Shown in pieces: positions 33,603 to 42,333 of a stretch of DNA of 64,000 bases. Positions within the stretch are counted from its first letter, which is position 1; every line of letters begins with the position of its first letter. The stretch is from Bryobacteraceae bacterium (GTDB lineage: Bacteria; Acidobacteriota; Terriglobia; Bryobacterales; Bryobacteraceae). A program made the position numbers and the translations under genes. The notes beneath the pieces are model-generated. The model worked only from the letters and a program-made list of their open reading frames with translations. It made no database searches and was not told where the DNA came from. Where the stretch lies: contig JAICXC010000006.1 of assembly GCA_025980665.1 (NCBI GenBank), forward strand, positions 1 to 64,000, in the 5' to 3' direction.

Positions 33603-34948
33603 GCGAAAGTCTTATTGATATCGCGCGCTCTGCGGTGCGCCGAGCTTTAGACGCTGGGGCGACCGGTGCCGAGTGCACCATCTCGGAAGGCGAGGAATTC
33701 TCCGCCGGTGTTCGCATGCGCGAGGTCGAAAACCTGAAGCAAGCCGGTTCGCGAGGCGCGGGAATTCGTGTACTCGTAGGGAACCTGACCGGTTCATCCA
33801 GAACATCCGATTTGTCGGCACAAGGTATTGAATCTATGGTGTCTGGGGCGCTGGATCTTGCGCGAATTACGACTCCTGATCCGCACGCAGGCTTGCCAGA
33901 TCCTGCCGATCTGGGGCGTTTTGCGGGAGACCTGAAACTCTACGACGATTCGGTTGCGCGACTCGAAACCGAGTTTAAAATCGCCCAGGCATTGAAAGCC
34001 GAAGAGGTAGCCTTGTCGGCCGACGCGCGTATTACCAACTCGGAAGGCGCGTCGTTCGATTCCTACCTCGGCTCGCGCGTGTTCGCCAATTCGCTGGGCT
34101 TCGCGGGCGAGTATCGGACCTCAAGCTGCGGCCTGAGCGTGGTCCCAGTTGCCAAACAGAACGGCTCCATGGAACGCGATTACTGGCAGTCGTCGGCCCG
34201 CGAGGCGGCACGTCTTGAGAGTCCGGAGGAGGTCGGGAGGCGAGCTGCGGAACGAGCTCTGCGGCGGCTGAATCCGCGCAAGGTTCCCACCCAGAAAGTG
34301 CCGGTGATTTTCGAACCTCGCACCGCTCGGATGCTTTTGGGTGATCTGTTTGATGCGGTCGACGGTGGCTCGATTTATCGCCACGCGTCATTCCTCACCG
34401 GGAAACTCGGAGAAAAGATTGCCTCCGAAGCGCTGACCATCATCGACGATGCCACCATGCCCGGCTTGTTCGGCAGCTCGCCCTTTGATGATGAAGGGGT
34501 GAGTTCGCGGCGAACCGTCGTGATCGAGCGCGGCGTGCTCAAGAGTTACCTGCTGAATACCTACACGGCGCTGAAGTTGGGTTTGAAGACTACCGGAAAC
34601 GCTTCTCGCGGGTTGGCTGGTGCGGCCGGCGTCGGCCCGGGGAATTTCTATATCGAAGCCGGGACCAGCTCTGAGCAGGATCTGATTGCCGGAGTCCAAC
34701 GGGGCCTCTACGTCACGGAGTTGATCGGTGCATCCGCCAATACAGTGACTGGCGATTATTCGTCGGGCGCCGCCGGACTGTGGATTGAGAACGGCGAACT
34801 GGCGTATCCTGTTTCCGAGATCACGATTGCTGGAAACCTGAAGCAGATGCTGATGAGCCTGGAGCAGGTGGGAGCGAACCTCGAGTTTCGCAGCTCGATC
34901 GCTTCTCCGTCGCTTCTGATAGGAGAGATGACTATTAGTGGGCAGTAA
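33599..34948 (+). CDS. tldE: TldD partner metalloprotease subunit TldE/PmbA
   Basis: The 449-aa non-metal-binding partner of TldD. It has the same fold but no HExxxH. Landmarks are ALDAGATGAECTISEGEEF at the N-terminus and IIDDATMPGLFGSSPFDDEG, ERGVLKSYLLNTYTALKLG and EITIAGNLKQMLMSLEQVG. Coupled to tldD through ATGA. The long upstream extension of the frame lies within tldD and is spurious. Confidence 0.95.
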   Translation: MSESLIDIARSAVRRALDAGATGAECTISEGEEFSAGVRMREVENLKQAGSRGAGIRVLVGNLTGSSRTSDLSAQGIESMVSGALDLARITTPDPHAGLPDPADLGRFAGDLKLYDDSVARLETEFKIAQALKAEEVALSADARITNSEGASFDSYLGSRVFANSLGFAGEYRTSSCGLSVVPVAKQNGSMERDYWQSSAREAARLESPEEVGRRAAERALRRLNPRKVPTQKVPVIFEPRTARMLLGDLFDAVDGGSIYRHASFLTGKLGEKIASEALTIIDDATMPGLFGSSPFDDEGVSSRRTVVIERGVLKSYLLNTYTALKLGLKTTGNASRGLAGAAGVGPGNFYIEAGTSSEQDLIAGVQRGLYVTELIGASANTVTGDYSSGAAGLWIENGELAYPVSEITIAGNLKQMLMSLEQVGANLEFRSSIASPSLLIGEMTISGQ

Positions 34949-35426
34949 CTTTCCACTATCGGCTGCCGCACCGCCTAAGCGCCAGACGCTTGGGTTGTCC
35001 CAGATTGTACTGGTCGCGCTGGTCCTGGCCGGAGCGGGCGTGGTGGCATATCTCGAGCTTGCTCCGCGCAAGGCGGCCATCGAAGCGCCTCTGACGCCCG
35101 AAGCGCGCGCGTACATCGGGAATCTCAAGCTCAGCGACGTGGGGATGAAAGCCGCCAAGAATTACTTCAGCCAAGTGGTAGTGGAAATCGCGGGCAACAT
35201 CACCAACGCCGGCAATCGCAATCTCGACACGGTAGAGATCTACTGCGTGTTCTACGATTACTACAACCAGGTGACTCTGCGCCAGCGCGTGGCCATTGTG
35301 AGCCCTAAAATGGGCGGCCTAAAACCAGGCGAAACGAAAAGTTTCCGTCTTCCGTTCGATAACACCCCGCAGAGCTGGAATCAGAACATGCCGCAACTGG
35401 TGATTGCCGCGGTGAAGTTTAACTGA
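34938..35426 (+). CDS. Membrane-anchored protein, DUF2393-like
   Basis: A 162-aa protein with an N-terminal membrane anchor (SQIVLVALVLAGAGVVAYLE) and an outer beta-sandwich (LKLSDVGMKAAKNYFSQVVV, then ITNAGNRNLDTVEIYCVFYD). This has the look of DUF2393/FxLYD domains. The start is GTG 34938, overlapping tldE by 11 bp. The following response regulator gene overlaps its stop by one base. It may be part of the tldDE operon; role unknown. Confidence 0.75.
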   Translation: MGSNFPLSAAAPPKRQTLGLSQIVLVALVLAGAGVVAYLELAPRKAAIEAPLTPEARAYIGNLKLSDVGMKAAKNYFSQVVVEIAGNITNAGNRNLDTVEIYCVFYDYYNQVTLRQRVAIVSPKMGGLKPGETKSFRLPFDNTPQSWNQNMPQLVIAAVKFN

Positions 35427-35779
35427 TGGCCAACGTTCTACTTGTCGACGACGACCCGGGCGGTCTGGAACTCCGGAAAATGCTTTTGGAGCGCGACGGA
35501 CACCATGTGTCGACCGCAACCGACGCCGCTAGAGCCCGGGAGAGGTTTCGCGAACTCCCACCCGACTGTGTGATTCTGGATCTTCGTTTGCCATCCCCAG
35601 AGGACGGCCTCGCTTTAGTGCGGGAGTTTCGCGAAGATGCGCCGGGCGTGCGGATCGTCGTGCTGGCGGGCTGGGGCGCCGATCTCGACGATCGTCCCGA
35701 GAAGGCTCTGGTGGACGAAGTCCTCGCTAAGCCGGTTCGCTCGGAGCGCCTGATTACGGCAGTGCGAAAACGGGCCTAG
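35426..35779 (+). CDS. Single-domain response regulator receiver
   Basis: A 117-aa CheY-like receiver domain with no output domain. The acidic pocket (VDDD at 7-10), the phospho-acceptor D52 (VILDLRLP) and K102 (LAKPV) are present. The conserved switch Thr/Ser is replaced by Ala81 (VVLAGWG), which would alter phosphate sensing. It overlaps the previous gene by one base. No kinase adjacent. Confidence 0.88.
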   Translation: MANVLLVDDDPGGLELRKMLLERDGHHVSTATDAARARERFRELPPDCVILDLRLPSPEDGLALVREFREDAPGVRIVVLAGWGADLDDRPEKALVDEVLAKPVRSERLITAVRKRA

Positions 35780-36849
35780 CCGGGAACGTCATTTGGATCG
35801 ATCGCGCCACAACGCACCGCTCTCTCGAAGAAATTAACCAGCCCTCGTCCTGTGGCCGCATCGTCGAAGATGGCACCAACGCGTGTAGCCTGCTCCGATT
35901 GCTCCCTAAAATTGCGTAACCTTTGCGATGCGTCCGGCAGACCCTCCAGGAAAAAGTTGTACACCGCCACCAAGCGAGCCGGAATTTGGGCAGGGTGCAG
36001 ATCCCAACTCTGATAAAAGCCGTTGTAGAGAGAATGGCGAATGTTGTCGTAGTGCAGTTTCCACGCTCGATGGACCTCGGGCGGGAAGGGAAGCAGGTTG
36101 GTTGCTCCGTCCGCCAGCCACACGCCGGTCTCCGCGAGCGATGCCAGCATCATCGATCTGGCAAACTCACAAGCGGGATGATGCAAATCCTGATTCGCGG
36201 CGGTGATGCCGAGGCTCGCCATGTAGTCGTACGCTCCGAAATGCGCCGCCACGCATTTGCCTCCGGCTGCTTCGAGCAACTGGGGCAGTATAAATATCGA
36301 TCCCGGCGTCTCGATCATGATCTCGATGCGCACGTTGAGGTAGGGCTGAAGAGCACGCACTAACTCAGAGACCTGCTCAGGCGCGGTGACCTTAGGCAGC
36401 GTGACGACGAAGTTTGGTGGCAATGTCGCCTGCGAAAGAAAACGATCCAGTGTGCGCAGCCCCCGGGCTCTTGTCGCCTTCGAGTGAAAGGACTTCACGC
36501 GGATCCCGAACATCGCCGGCAGCGCATTTGCCTCAACGGCGGTGCTGACTTCCCGGGCGGCATTGTCGGCCGCTGAGTCCTCCTCGGCATCGGACCGAAC
36601 GCCAAATCCGTCCTCGAAGTCTATCCGGTAATCCTCGATGGGGTCGCGAATCAACTTCTCAGTTACCCGCGCATGGACCCGAGTCTCGATGCCGTTGATG
36701 CCGAAAATCTTCGCCATCGTCTTGGCGTCGGGAGCGTATTCGTGAAACGCTTTTTGGGCCAGCGCGCTCAATCTAATGCAAGTGGTTGATTTAAATAAGT
36801 GTGCGCCGCCGTAGAGGGTGTGAATGGGCTGATGAGGCGATGAGGTCAC
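35776..36849 (-). CDS. Citrate-lyase-beta/HpcH-like aldolase family protein
   Basis: A 357-aa TIM-barrel protein of the phosphoenolpyruvate/pyruvate lyase-like superfamily. Landmarks are YRIDFEDGFGVRSDAEED, MFGIRVKSFHSK, NFVVTLPKV, VRIEIMIETPGSI and AAHFGAYDYMASLGI. These resemble the Arg, Glu and Asp of citrate lyase/malyl-CoA lyase barrels, and match the DUF6986 branch. The start is GTG 36849, with TAGAAT nine bases upstream. Convergent overlap of four bases with the response regulator. Substrate unknown. Confidence 0.82.
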   Translation of the reverse strand: MTSSPHQPIHTLYGGAHLFKSTTCIRLSALAQKAFHEYAPDAKTMAKIFGINGIETRVHARVTEKLIRDPIEDYRIDFEDGFGVRSDAEEDSAADNAAREVSTAVEANALPAMFGIRVKSFHSKATRARGLRTLDRFLSQATLPPNFVVTLPKVTAPEQVSELVRALQPYLNVRIEIMIETPGSIFILPQLLEAAGGKCVAAHFGAYDYMASLGITAANQDLHHPACEFARSMMLASLAETGVWLADGATNLLPFPPEVHRAWKLHYDNIRHSLYNGFYQSWDLHPAQIPARLVAVYNFFLEGLPDASQRLRNFREQSEQATRVGAIFDDAATGRGLVNFFERAVRCGAIDPNDVPG

Positions 36850-36879
36850 AAAAACCTAATTCTACGCGCTAAACTAGAG

Positions 36880-37803
36880 ATGTACCAATCGTTGTTTCCT
36901 AACCCAATGAAAAACCCCTGGCTGCACCGATACGCGACCCTGGTCGCCGTGTGCACTCTGTTCCTGGTTATCGCCGGAGCGTCGGTCACCAGCAAAGAAG
37001 CCGGGCTTTCAGTGCCCGACTGGCCGTTGTCTTACGGGCAGGTGATCCCCGAGATGACCGGCGGCGTACTCTTCGAAACCGGTCACCGGATGATTGCCAC
37101 CGTAGTCGGGACTCTGACCATTATCTTGGCGATTTGGATCGCGCGCGTCGAAAAACGTGCGTGGATGAAAAAGCTCGGCTGGCTCGCGCTGGGTGGAGTC
37201 GTTGCTCAGGGTCTGCTCGGGGGGGCGACCGTGCTTCTGCTGCAGCCCGCGCCGATCAGTATCGCCCACGCGTGTCTCGCGCAGCTTTTCTTTTCGGTGA
37301 CGGTTGCGATCGCTGTCTTCACGTCGCGAAACTGGCAGCAAGGGCCCGATCCAGTCGAGGATTATGGCTGGCCGTCTTTGCGATCGCTCGCCGTCGTCAC
37401 TCCTGTTTTGATTCTGTTGCAGATCGGGCTCGGCGCAGGCTTCCGCCATCGGGCATTCGGGCTCATGCCGCACGTCATCGGCGCGATGCTCGTACCGCTG
37501 GTGATTCTGCTAACCGCGATCTTCGTCTTGAATCAGTTTCCCAAGCATCGTGCACTACGGCCCGCGGCGGTTGGACTCTTAACGATTACCTTGATCCAGA
37601 TCTTTCTGGGTATCGCCGCATACGTGGCACGTCTCAACGCTGCAGAGTATCCGCTGGCGATGGTGTTGACTACGGTGGCTCATGTCGCTACCGGCGGCCT
37701 GACGCTGGCCGCCAGCGTCGTCCTGGCGATCCAAATCCGGCGCAACGTCCACGCGCGCGCATCTGAAACGGCGGATTCGCACCATCAGGCGGTCACCTCA
37801 TGA
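36880..37803 (+). CDS. ctaA: Heme A synthase
   Basis: An integral membrane enzyme (307 aa, about eight helices) that oxidises heme O to heme A for cytochrome oxidase. Landmarks are GASVTSKEAGLSVPDWPLSY with the usual acidic site, and the heme-ligating His in ETGHRMIATVVG, PISIAHACLAQ and TVAHVATGG. The ATG at 36880 follows TAAACT by four bases; ATG 36907 (MKNPW) is a possible alternative. Overlaps ctaB by four bases. Confidence 0.93.
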   Translation: MYQSLFPNPMKNPWLHRYATLVAVCTLFLVIAGASVTSKEAGLSVPDWPLSYGQVIPEMTGGVLFETGHRMIATVVGTLTIILAIWIARVEKRAWMKKLGWLALGGVVAQGLLGGATVLLLQPAPISIAHACLAQLFFSVTVAIAVFTSRNWQQGPDPVEDYGWPSLRSLAVVTPVLILLQIGLGAGFRHRAFGLMPHVIGAMLVPLVILLTAIFVLNQFPKHRALRPAAVGLLTITLIQIFLGIAAYVARLNAAEYPLAMVLTTVAHVATGGLTLAASVVLAIQIRRNVHARASETADSHHQAVTS

Positions 37804-38648
37804 ACCGCTATCTCGAGCTCACCAAGCCACGGATCACGCTGTTCATTCTGATGAGCACCGCGATCGGATTCCTATTTGGTACGCATCTTGGAAAGCCCTG
37901 GACCTGGATGGAGCTGCTTCACACGCTGCTCGGGACCATGCTGATCGCCGGTGGAACGGCGGCCCTGAATCAGTGGTACGAGCGTGAAGGTGACGGCCTC
38001 ATGAACCGGACCAAAGCTCGTCCGATTCCATCGGGCCGGATCACCGCGGTGCGGGCGCTGAGGTTCGGCACGGCTCTTTCCGCAGCGGGATTCGCGGAGT
38101 TGTGGCTCGGCGTTAATTTATTGACTGCTCTGCTGGCGCTGTTCACGCTGGCCAGTTACCTCTTCGTTTACACGCCTCTGAAGCGCGTGTCGCCTATATC
38201 GACCACGATTGGTGCGATTCCCGGAGCCATGCCTCCCCTGATCGGCTATGCGGCCGCCACGGGCCATCTGAATTACGAGGCGGGGATCCTCTTCGCCATC
38301 CTGTTCCTGTGGCAGTTCCCGCACTTCTATGCGATCGCTTGGATGTACCGCGAGGATTACGCGCGCGCCGGCATACGCATGCTTCCCGTCGTCGAGCCGA
38401 CGGTCGATTCTACCTCCCGGCGCATCGTCTGGTTCTCTATGGCGCTCATCCCGATGAGTCTGGCGCCGAAGTTCTTCGACATGGCCGGCAACTTCTATCT
38501 GTTTGGCGCGTCCGTGTTGGGAACCATCATGCTGTACGCCGGCTTCCAGGCGAATTCGACGCAGACCCGCCTCAAGGCCCGCCGTGTGCTGCTCGCCAGC
38601 GTGTTGTATCTTCCTTTGCTGTATGGCCTCATGGCGCTGGACAGTTAG
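37800..38648 (+). CDS. ctaB: Protoheme IX farnesyltransferase (heme O synthase)
   Basis: A 282-aa UbiA-family prenyltransferase with about nine helices that converts heme B to heme O. The Asp-rich sites are NQWYEREGDGLMNRTKARP and WMYREDYARAGIRML, with YTPLKRVSPISTTIGAIPGA between. ATGA-coupled to ctaA, as the heme O to heme A pathway requires. Its end overlaps the SCO1 gene by 26 bp. Confidence 0.95.
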   Translation: MNRYLELTKPRITLFILMSTAIGFLFGTHLGKPWTWMELLHTLLGTMLIAGGTAALNQWYEREGDGLMNRTKARPIPSGRITAVRALRFGTALSAAGFAELWLGVNLLTALLALFTLASYLFVYTPLKRVSPISTTIGAIPGAMPPLIGYAAATGHLNYEAGILFAILFLWQFPHFYAIAWMYREDYARAGIRMLPVVEPTVDSTSRRIVWFSMALIPMSLAPKFFDMAGNFYLFGASVLGTIMLYAGFQANSTQTRLKARRVLLASVLYLPLLYGLMALDS

Positions 38649-39180
38649 TCTTGTTGCTCTAGGTCTGGTTGGCTGCGCCGCGCATGCCAACCTGCCCGCG
38701 TTGGGCGCCGTTTCCGATTTCACACTGACCGACCAGACTGGAGCCAGCTTCAAAAGCGAATCCCTCGCCGGCCACGTCTGGGTGGCGAATTTCATGTTCA
38801 CCAACTGCCCTGGTCCGTGCCCTCGCATGAGTTCGCAAATGCACGAAGTCCAATCTGCTCTAGCCGGACAGGACGTGAAGTTGGTCTCGATGACCGTGGA
38901 TCCCGATCGCGACACTCCGCAAGTGCTTGCAAAGTACGCCGCATTCTACAGCGCCACACCTGGAGTCTGGTATTTCCTGACAGGCCCACGCGAAACGTTG
39001 AACCACCTGGGGCAGGACGTGTTCAAGCTAAATCCGGTGGATGGAAGCTTCGATCATTCCACGCGCTTCGTGCTGGTCGATCGGAATATGCAGATGCGGG
39101 GATACTACCTGACGTCGGAACCCGACGCGATCCAGCGTGTGATCGCCGATGCCAAGGCGCTGCTGAGGCAGCGTTCCTGA
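38623..39180 (+). CDS. SCO1/SenC copper chaperone lipoprotein
   Basis: A 185-aa lipoprotein (lipobox LVGC, Cys18) with a thioredoxin-like fold. It delivers copper to the CuA site of cytochrome c oxidase. The copper ligands C62 and C66 are in TNCPGPCPRM and H145 in DGSFDHSTRFVL. VSMTVDPDRDTPQVLAKYA is typical. The start at ATG 38623 gives the lipoprotein signal; it overlaps ctaB by 26 bp and the next gene by one base. Confidence 0.93.
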   Translation: MASWRWTVSLVALGLVGCAAHANLPALGAVSDFTLTDQTGASFKSESLAGHVWVANFMFTNCPGPCPRMSSQMHEVQSALAGQDVKLVSMTVDPDRDTPQVLAKYAAFYSATPGVWYFLTGPRETLNHLGQDVFKLNPVDGSFDHSTRFVLVDRNMQMRGYYLTSEPDAIQRVIADAKALLRQRS

Positions 39181-39599
39181 TGGACGTCCATGAATTGCCT
39201 GCGGTCAACGCGATTCTGAACGGAACAGCCGCGATTCTCCTCGTCCGCGGATACTTCCTGATCCGTGCGCGGAAGCGCAACCAGCATAAGAAGACCATGA
39301 TTGCGGCGTTCTCTGTGTCCGTCGTTTTCCTGGTCTCCTACCTCATCTATCACGCGAATTCCGGCATCGTCTATTACCACAAGACTGGATTCATTCGCTA
39401 CGTCTACTTCGCCATTCTGTATACGCATACGCCCCTGGCTGCTGCGGTGCCGGTCCTGGCGATCATCACCCTACGCCGCGCGCTCAAGGCCGAGAAGACC
39501 GGCGACTTCAGCCGCCACCGGCGCATTGCTCGCTGGACGCTCCCCATCTGGCTGTATGTGAGCGTTACAGGGGTCGTGGTTTACCTTATGCTCTATTAG
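39180..39599 (+). CDS. DUF420 membrane protein
   Basis: A 139-aa protein with about four membrane helices and His residues at helix ends (NQHKKTMIAAF, YHANSGIVYYHK, YTHTPLAA). It matches DUF420/YozB, usually encoded with cytochrome oxidase assembly genes such as SCO1. It starts at ATG 39180, sharing one base with the SCO1 stop (TGATG), so ctaA-ctaB-sco-DUF420 form one operon. Confidence 0.88.
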   Translation: MDVHELPAVNAILNGTAAILLVRGYFLIRARKRNQHKKTMIAAFSVSVVFLVSYLIYHANSGIVYYHKTGFIRYVYFAILYTHTPLAAAVPVLAIITLRRALKAEKTGDFSRHRRIARWTLPIWLYVSVTGVVVYLMLY

Positions 39600-39664
39600 G
39601 CTCAACGCCGCGCGCTTCCAAAGCGTCTAAAATACGTCTAAGATTCAGATAGGAGGCGACTCCG

Positions 39665-40354
39665 ATGAAGTTCCCGGCTTTACTATTGCTGCTGGCCGCG
39701 ACAGCGTGGGGCCAGCGCGCTGCCGATCCCACTGGTTTTGGCCGGATTTCCAATCCTGGTGGGGCTGTCGGCAGCACCGGCGGAGCTGGATTTGGCCGCC
39801 TGATTTATCCCGGTACCGGAGCTCCCGTGGCCGTACGAAATCCTCGCCTTCCGGGTTCGCCGCTGGTCGCGGCACCGGTTCCTCAAGTACCGCACCGGTC
39901 GCATGGCATCGCTGTCGCTGTTCCGTATCCGGTGTTCTATGGTGGGAATTACTACGACTACGATGCGCCGTCGGCGCCTATGGCTGGCTATTCACAGTAT
40001 CAGGGCGCGGGCTATGACCAGACGACGCAGCCACCCGTGGTGATCATCAACCAGTATTTCAGGCCGGATACCGCCAATCCGGTGTTGCGCGACTACTCGA
40101 ATGCGCCTCCTGCGCCCCAGCAAGCACCCGACGACCAGGCCGCGTCGACCGCCGAGCAGCAGGTAATGTTCCTGATCGCTTTGAAGGACCACACCATCTT
40201 CCCGGCCATTGCGTACTGGGTGGAAGGCGACACCCTCAACTACATTACCGTTCAGGGAGCCAAGAACAGCGTCTCGCTTGACTTGGTGGATCGCGATTTC
40301 AGCAAGCAGATCAACAAGGAACGGAAAGTCGAGTTCGGTCTGCCTTCCAAGTGA
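39665..40354 (+). CDS. Secreted Gly/Pro/Tyr-rich hypothetical protein
   Basis: A 229-aa exported protein. The signal peptide (FPALLLLLAATAWGQ) is followed by a low-complexity Gly/Pro region with two GFGR repeats, a Tyr-rich stretch (GGNYYDYDAPSAP), and a C-terminal conserved-looking part (QQVMFLIALKDHTIFPAIAY, then VEGDTLNYITVQG). A perfect AGGAGG ribosome site at 39651-39656 precedes ATG 39665. Similar acidobacterial proteins exist, but I know no function. Confidence 0.7.
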   Translation: MKFPALLLLLAATAWGQRAADPTGFGRISNPGGAVGSTGGAGFGRLIYPGTGAPVAVRNPRLPGSPLVAAPVPQVPHRSHGIAVAVPYPVFYGGNYYDYDAPSAPMAGYSQYQGAGYDQTTQPPVVIINQYFRPDTANPVLRDYSNAPPAPQQAPDDQAASTAEQQVMFLIALKDHTIFPAIAYWVEGDTLNYITVQGAKNSVSLDLVDRDFSKQINKERKVEFGLPSK

Positions 40355-40382
40355 TACTCTATCTCTGAGCAGGTAGAGCCTC

Positions 40383-42323
40383 GTGGCCCGGTCTAAGAAA
40401 AGTGCCCTAAACCGACGCAATTTCCTTCAAAGTGCCACCGTCGGCGCTGCTACTTTGGCTGCCGGCGGCACTGGGCGCGCACAGCAAATCCAGCCCGGCA
40501 CTCCGCGAGTCGCCGCTCCTAACGCCGCGGCTCGCGAGGCCGAAACCGGAATACCAGCTACCAACGTCGAAGTTCTCACCAACGAACGACCTGGGTCCGA
40601 CTTCATGGTCGACGTCCTCAAATCCCTGGGCATCGAGTACATCTGTTCCAATCCCGGCTCCAGCTTCCGCGCGCTGCACGAATCGGTGATCAACTACGGA
40701 GGCAATCGCAACCCCGAGTTGCTCACCTGTTGCCACGAGGAATCGGCCGTCGGGATGGCTCACGGCTACTCCAAGATCGAAGGCAAGCCGCTGGCGGTAT
40801 TCGCGCACGGAACCGTCGGCCTGCAGCACGCCGCCATGGCGATTTATAACGCCTACTGCGATCGAGTGCCGGTATATGTGATCTTTGGTAATATCGCCAA
40901 CGCGGAAAATCGACGGCCCGGTGTGGAGTGGGCGCATAGCGTCCAGGATGGTGCGTCCCTGGTGCGCGATTTCACGAAGTGGGATGATGCTCCGGCTTCG
41001 CTGACGCATTTCGCCGAATCCGCCGTGCGTGCTTACAAGATCGCAATGACGCCGCCCATGATGCCGATTGTGCTGGTGGCGGATGGCGACCTGCAAGAGG
41101 ATGCGATCGCCTCCGATGCCCGGCTGAGCATCCCCAAGCTAACGCTGGCCGCGCCGCCGCAAGGCGAATCCGGCGCTGTGGCCGAATGCGCCAGAATGCT
41201 GGTAGCCGCCGACAACCCGGTCATCATCGCGGATCGTGCTGCCCGCACGCCGACTGGGATGGCGTTACTGGTGGAACTGGCAGAAGTGTTGCAAGCTCCG
41301 GTGATCGATCAGGGTGGGCGCATGAATTTCCCCACGCGTCATCCGCTGAATCATACCGAGCGTAGCCGCGTACTGGTGCCCGCCGCCGACGTGGTCCTCG
41401 GTCTCGAGCTTACCGATTTCTGGGGAACCGTGCATTCCTACCGTGATCAGCTCCAGCGAACTTCGCAGCCTCTCACCAAGCCCGGAGCCAAGCTGATCAG
41501 CATCACCGCAGGCGACCTGTTCCTGCGTAGCAACTATCAGGATTTCGAGCGTTATCCCGAAGTCGATTTAGCGATCGCGGCTGACACCGAGGCGACGCTG
41601 CCGTCGTTGATCGAAGCCGTCAAGCGCATGATCACGGCCTATCGTAAACGCGCGCTCGACGATCGCGGCGCCAAGCTTGCCGCGGCGGCAAGAGACGCTT
41701 TGGATCGCGCGCGGACGGAAGCCACGTATGCTTGGGATGCGAGCCCCATCAGCACCGCGCGCCTCTCCGCCGAGCTGTGGGCCCAGATCAAGAACGATGA
41801 CTGGTCGCTGGTATCCGACGTGCCCTTTGTCAGCCGTTGGCCGCTGCGCCTGTGGAATTTCGACAAGCACTATCAGTATCTCGGTGGATCCGGCGGTGCG
41901 GGTGTTGGCTATGGTGCGCCGGCGGCGGTGGGTGCGGCTCTCGCCAATCGCAAGCGCGGCCGCTTGAGCGTCAGCATCCAGAACGACGGCGACCTGATGT
42001 ACGCCCCGGCAGTTCTATGGACCGCGGCTCACCACAAGATCCCGCTGCTGAGCGTAATGCACAACAATCGCGCCTATCATCAGGAGCTCATGCACGTCCA
42101 GCGCATGGCGAATCGGCACAACCGCGGCATTGATCGAGCCGTGATCGGCACGACTCTCGAAGATCCGGACATCGATTATTCGAAGGTCGCCCAAGGTTTG
42201 GGAGTTCACGCCGAGGGACCGATCACCGATCCCAAGGATTTAGGCCCGGCTATCCGGCGGGCCGTCGAGATTGTCCGGCGCGGCGAGCCCGCGCTGGTAG
42301 ACGTGGTAACTCAACCACGATAA
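40383..42323 (+). CDS. Tat-exported thiamine-diphosphate enzyme (acetolactate-synthase-like)
   Basis: A 646-aa protein of the TPP-binding decarboxylase/synthase family. Unusually it has a twin-arginine signal (SALNRRNFLQSATVGAATLA). The catalytic Glu is in CCHEESAVGMAHGYSK, the central Rossmann-like domain spans about 240-390, and the diphosphate-Mg site is IQNDGDLMYAP with HNNRAYHQE. It starts at GTG 40383. The alpha/beta-hydrolase-domain gene follows 10 bp later. No FAD-specific motif seen. The reaction is unknown; a periplasmic TPP enzyme would need cofactor loaded before export. Confidence 0.85.
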   Translation: MARSKKSALNRRNFLQSATVGAATLAAGGTGRAQQIQPGTPRVAAPNAAAREAETGIPATNVEVLTNERPGSDFMVDVLKSLGIEYICSNPGSSFRALHESVINYGGNRNPELLTCCHEESAVGMAHGYSKIEGKPLAVFAHGTVGLQHAAMAIYNAYCDRVPVYVIFGNIANAENRRPGVEWAHSVQDGASLVRDFTKWDDAPASLTHFAESAVRAYKIAMTPPMMPIVLVADGDLQEDAIASDARLSIPKLTLAAPPQGESGAVAECARMLVAADNPVIIADRAARTPTGMALLVELAEVLQAPVIDQGGRMNFPTRHPLNHTERSRVLVPAADVVLGLELTDFWGTVHSYRDQLQRTSQPLTKPGAKLISITAGDLFLRSNYQDFERYPEVDLAIAADTEATLPSLIEAVKRMITAYRKRALDDRGAKLAAAARDALDRARTEATYAWDASPISTARLSAELWAQIKNDDWSLVSDVPFVSRWPLRLWNFDKHYQYLGGSGGAGVGYGAPAAVGAALANRKRGRLSVSIQNDGDLMYAPAVLWTAAHHKIPLLSVMHNNRAYHQELMHVQRMANRHNRGIDRAVIGTTLEDPDIDYSKVAQGLGVHAEGPITDPKDLGPAIRRAVEIVRRGEPALVDVVTQPR

Positions 42324-42333
42324 GGAGAGAAAT

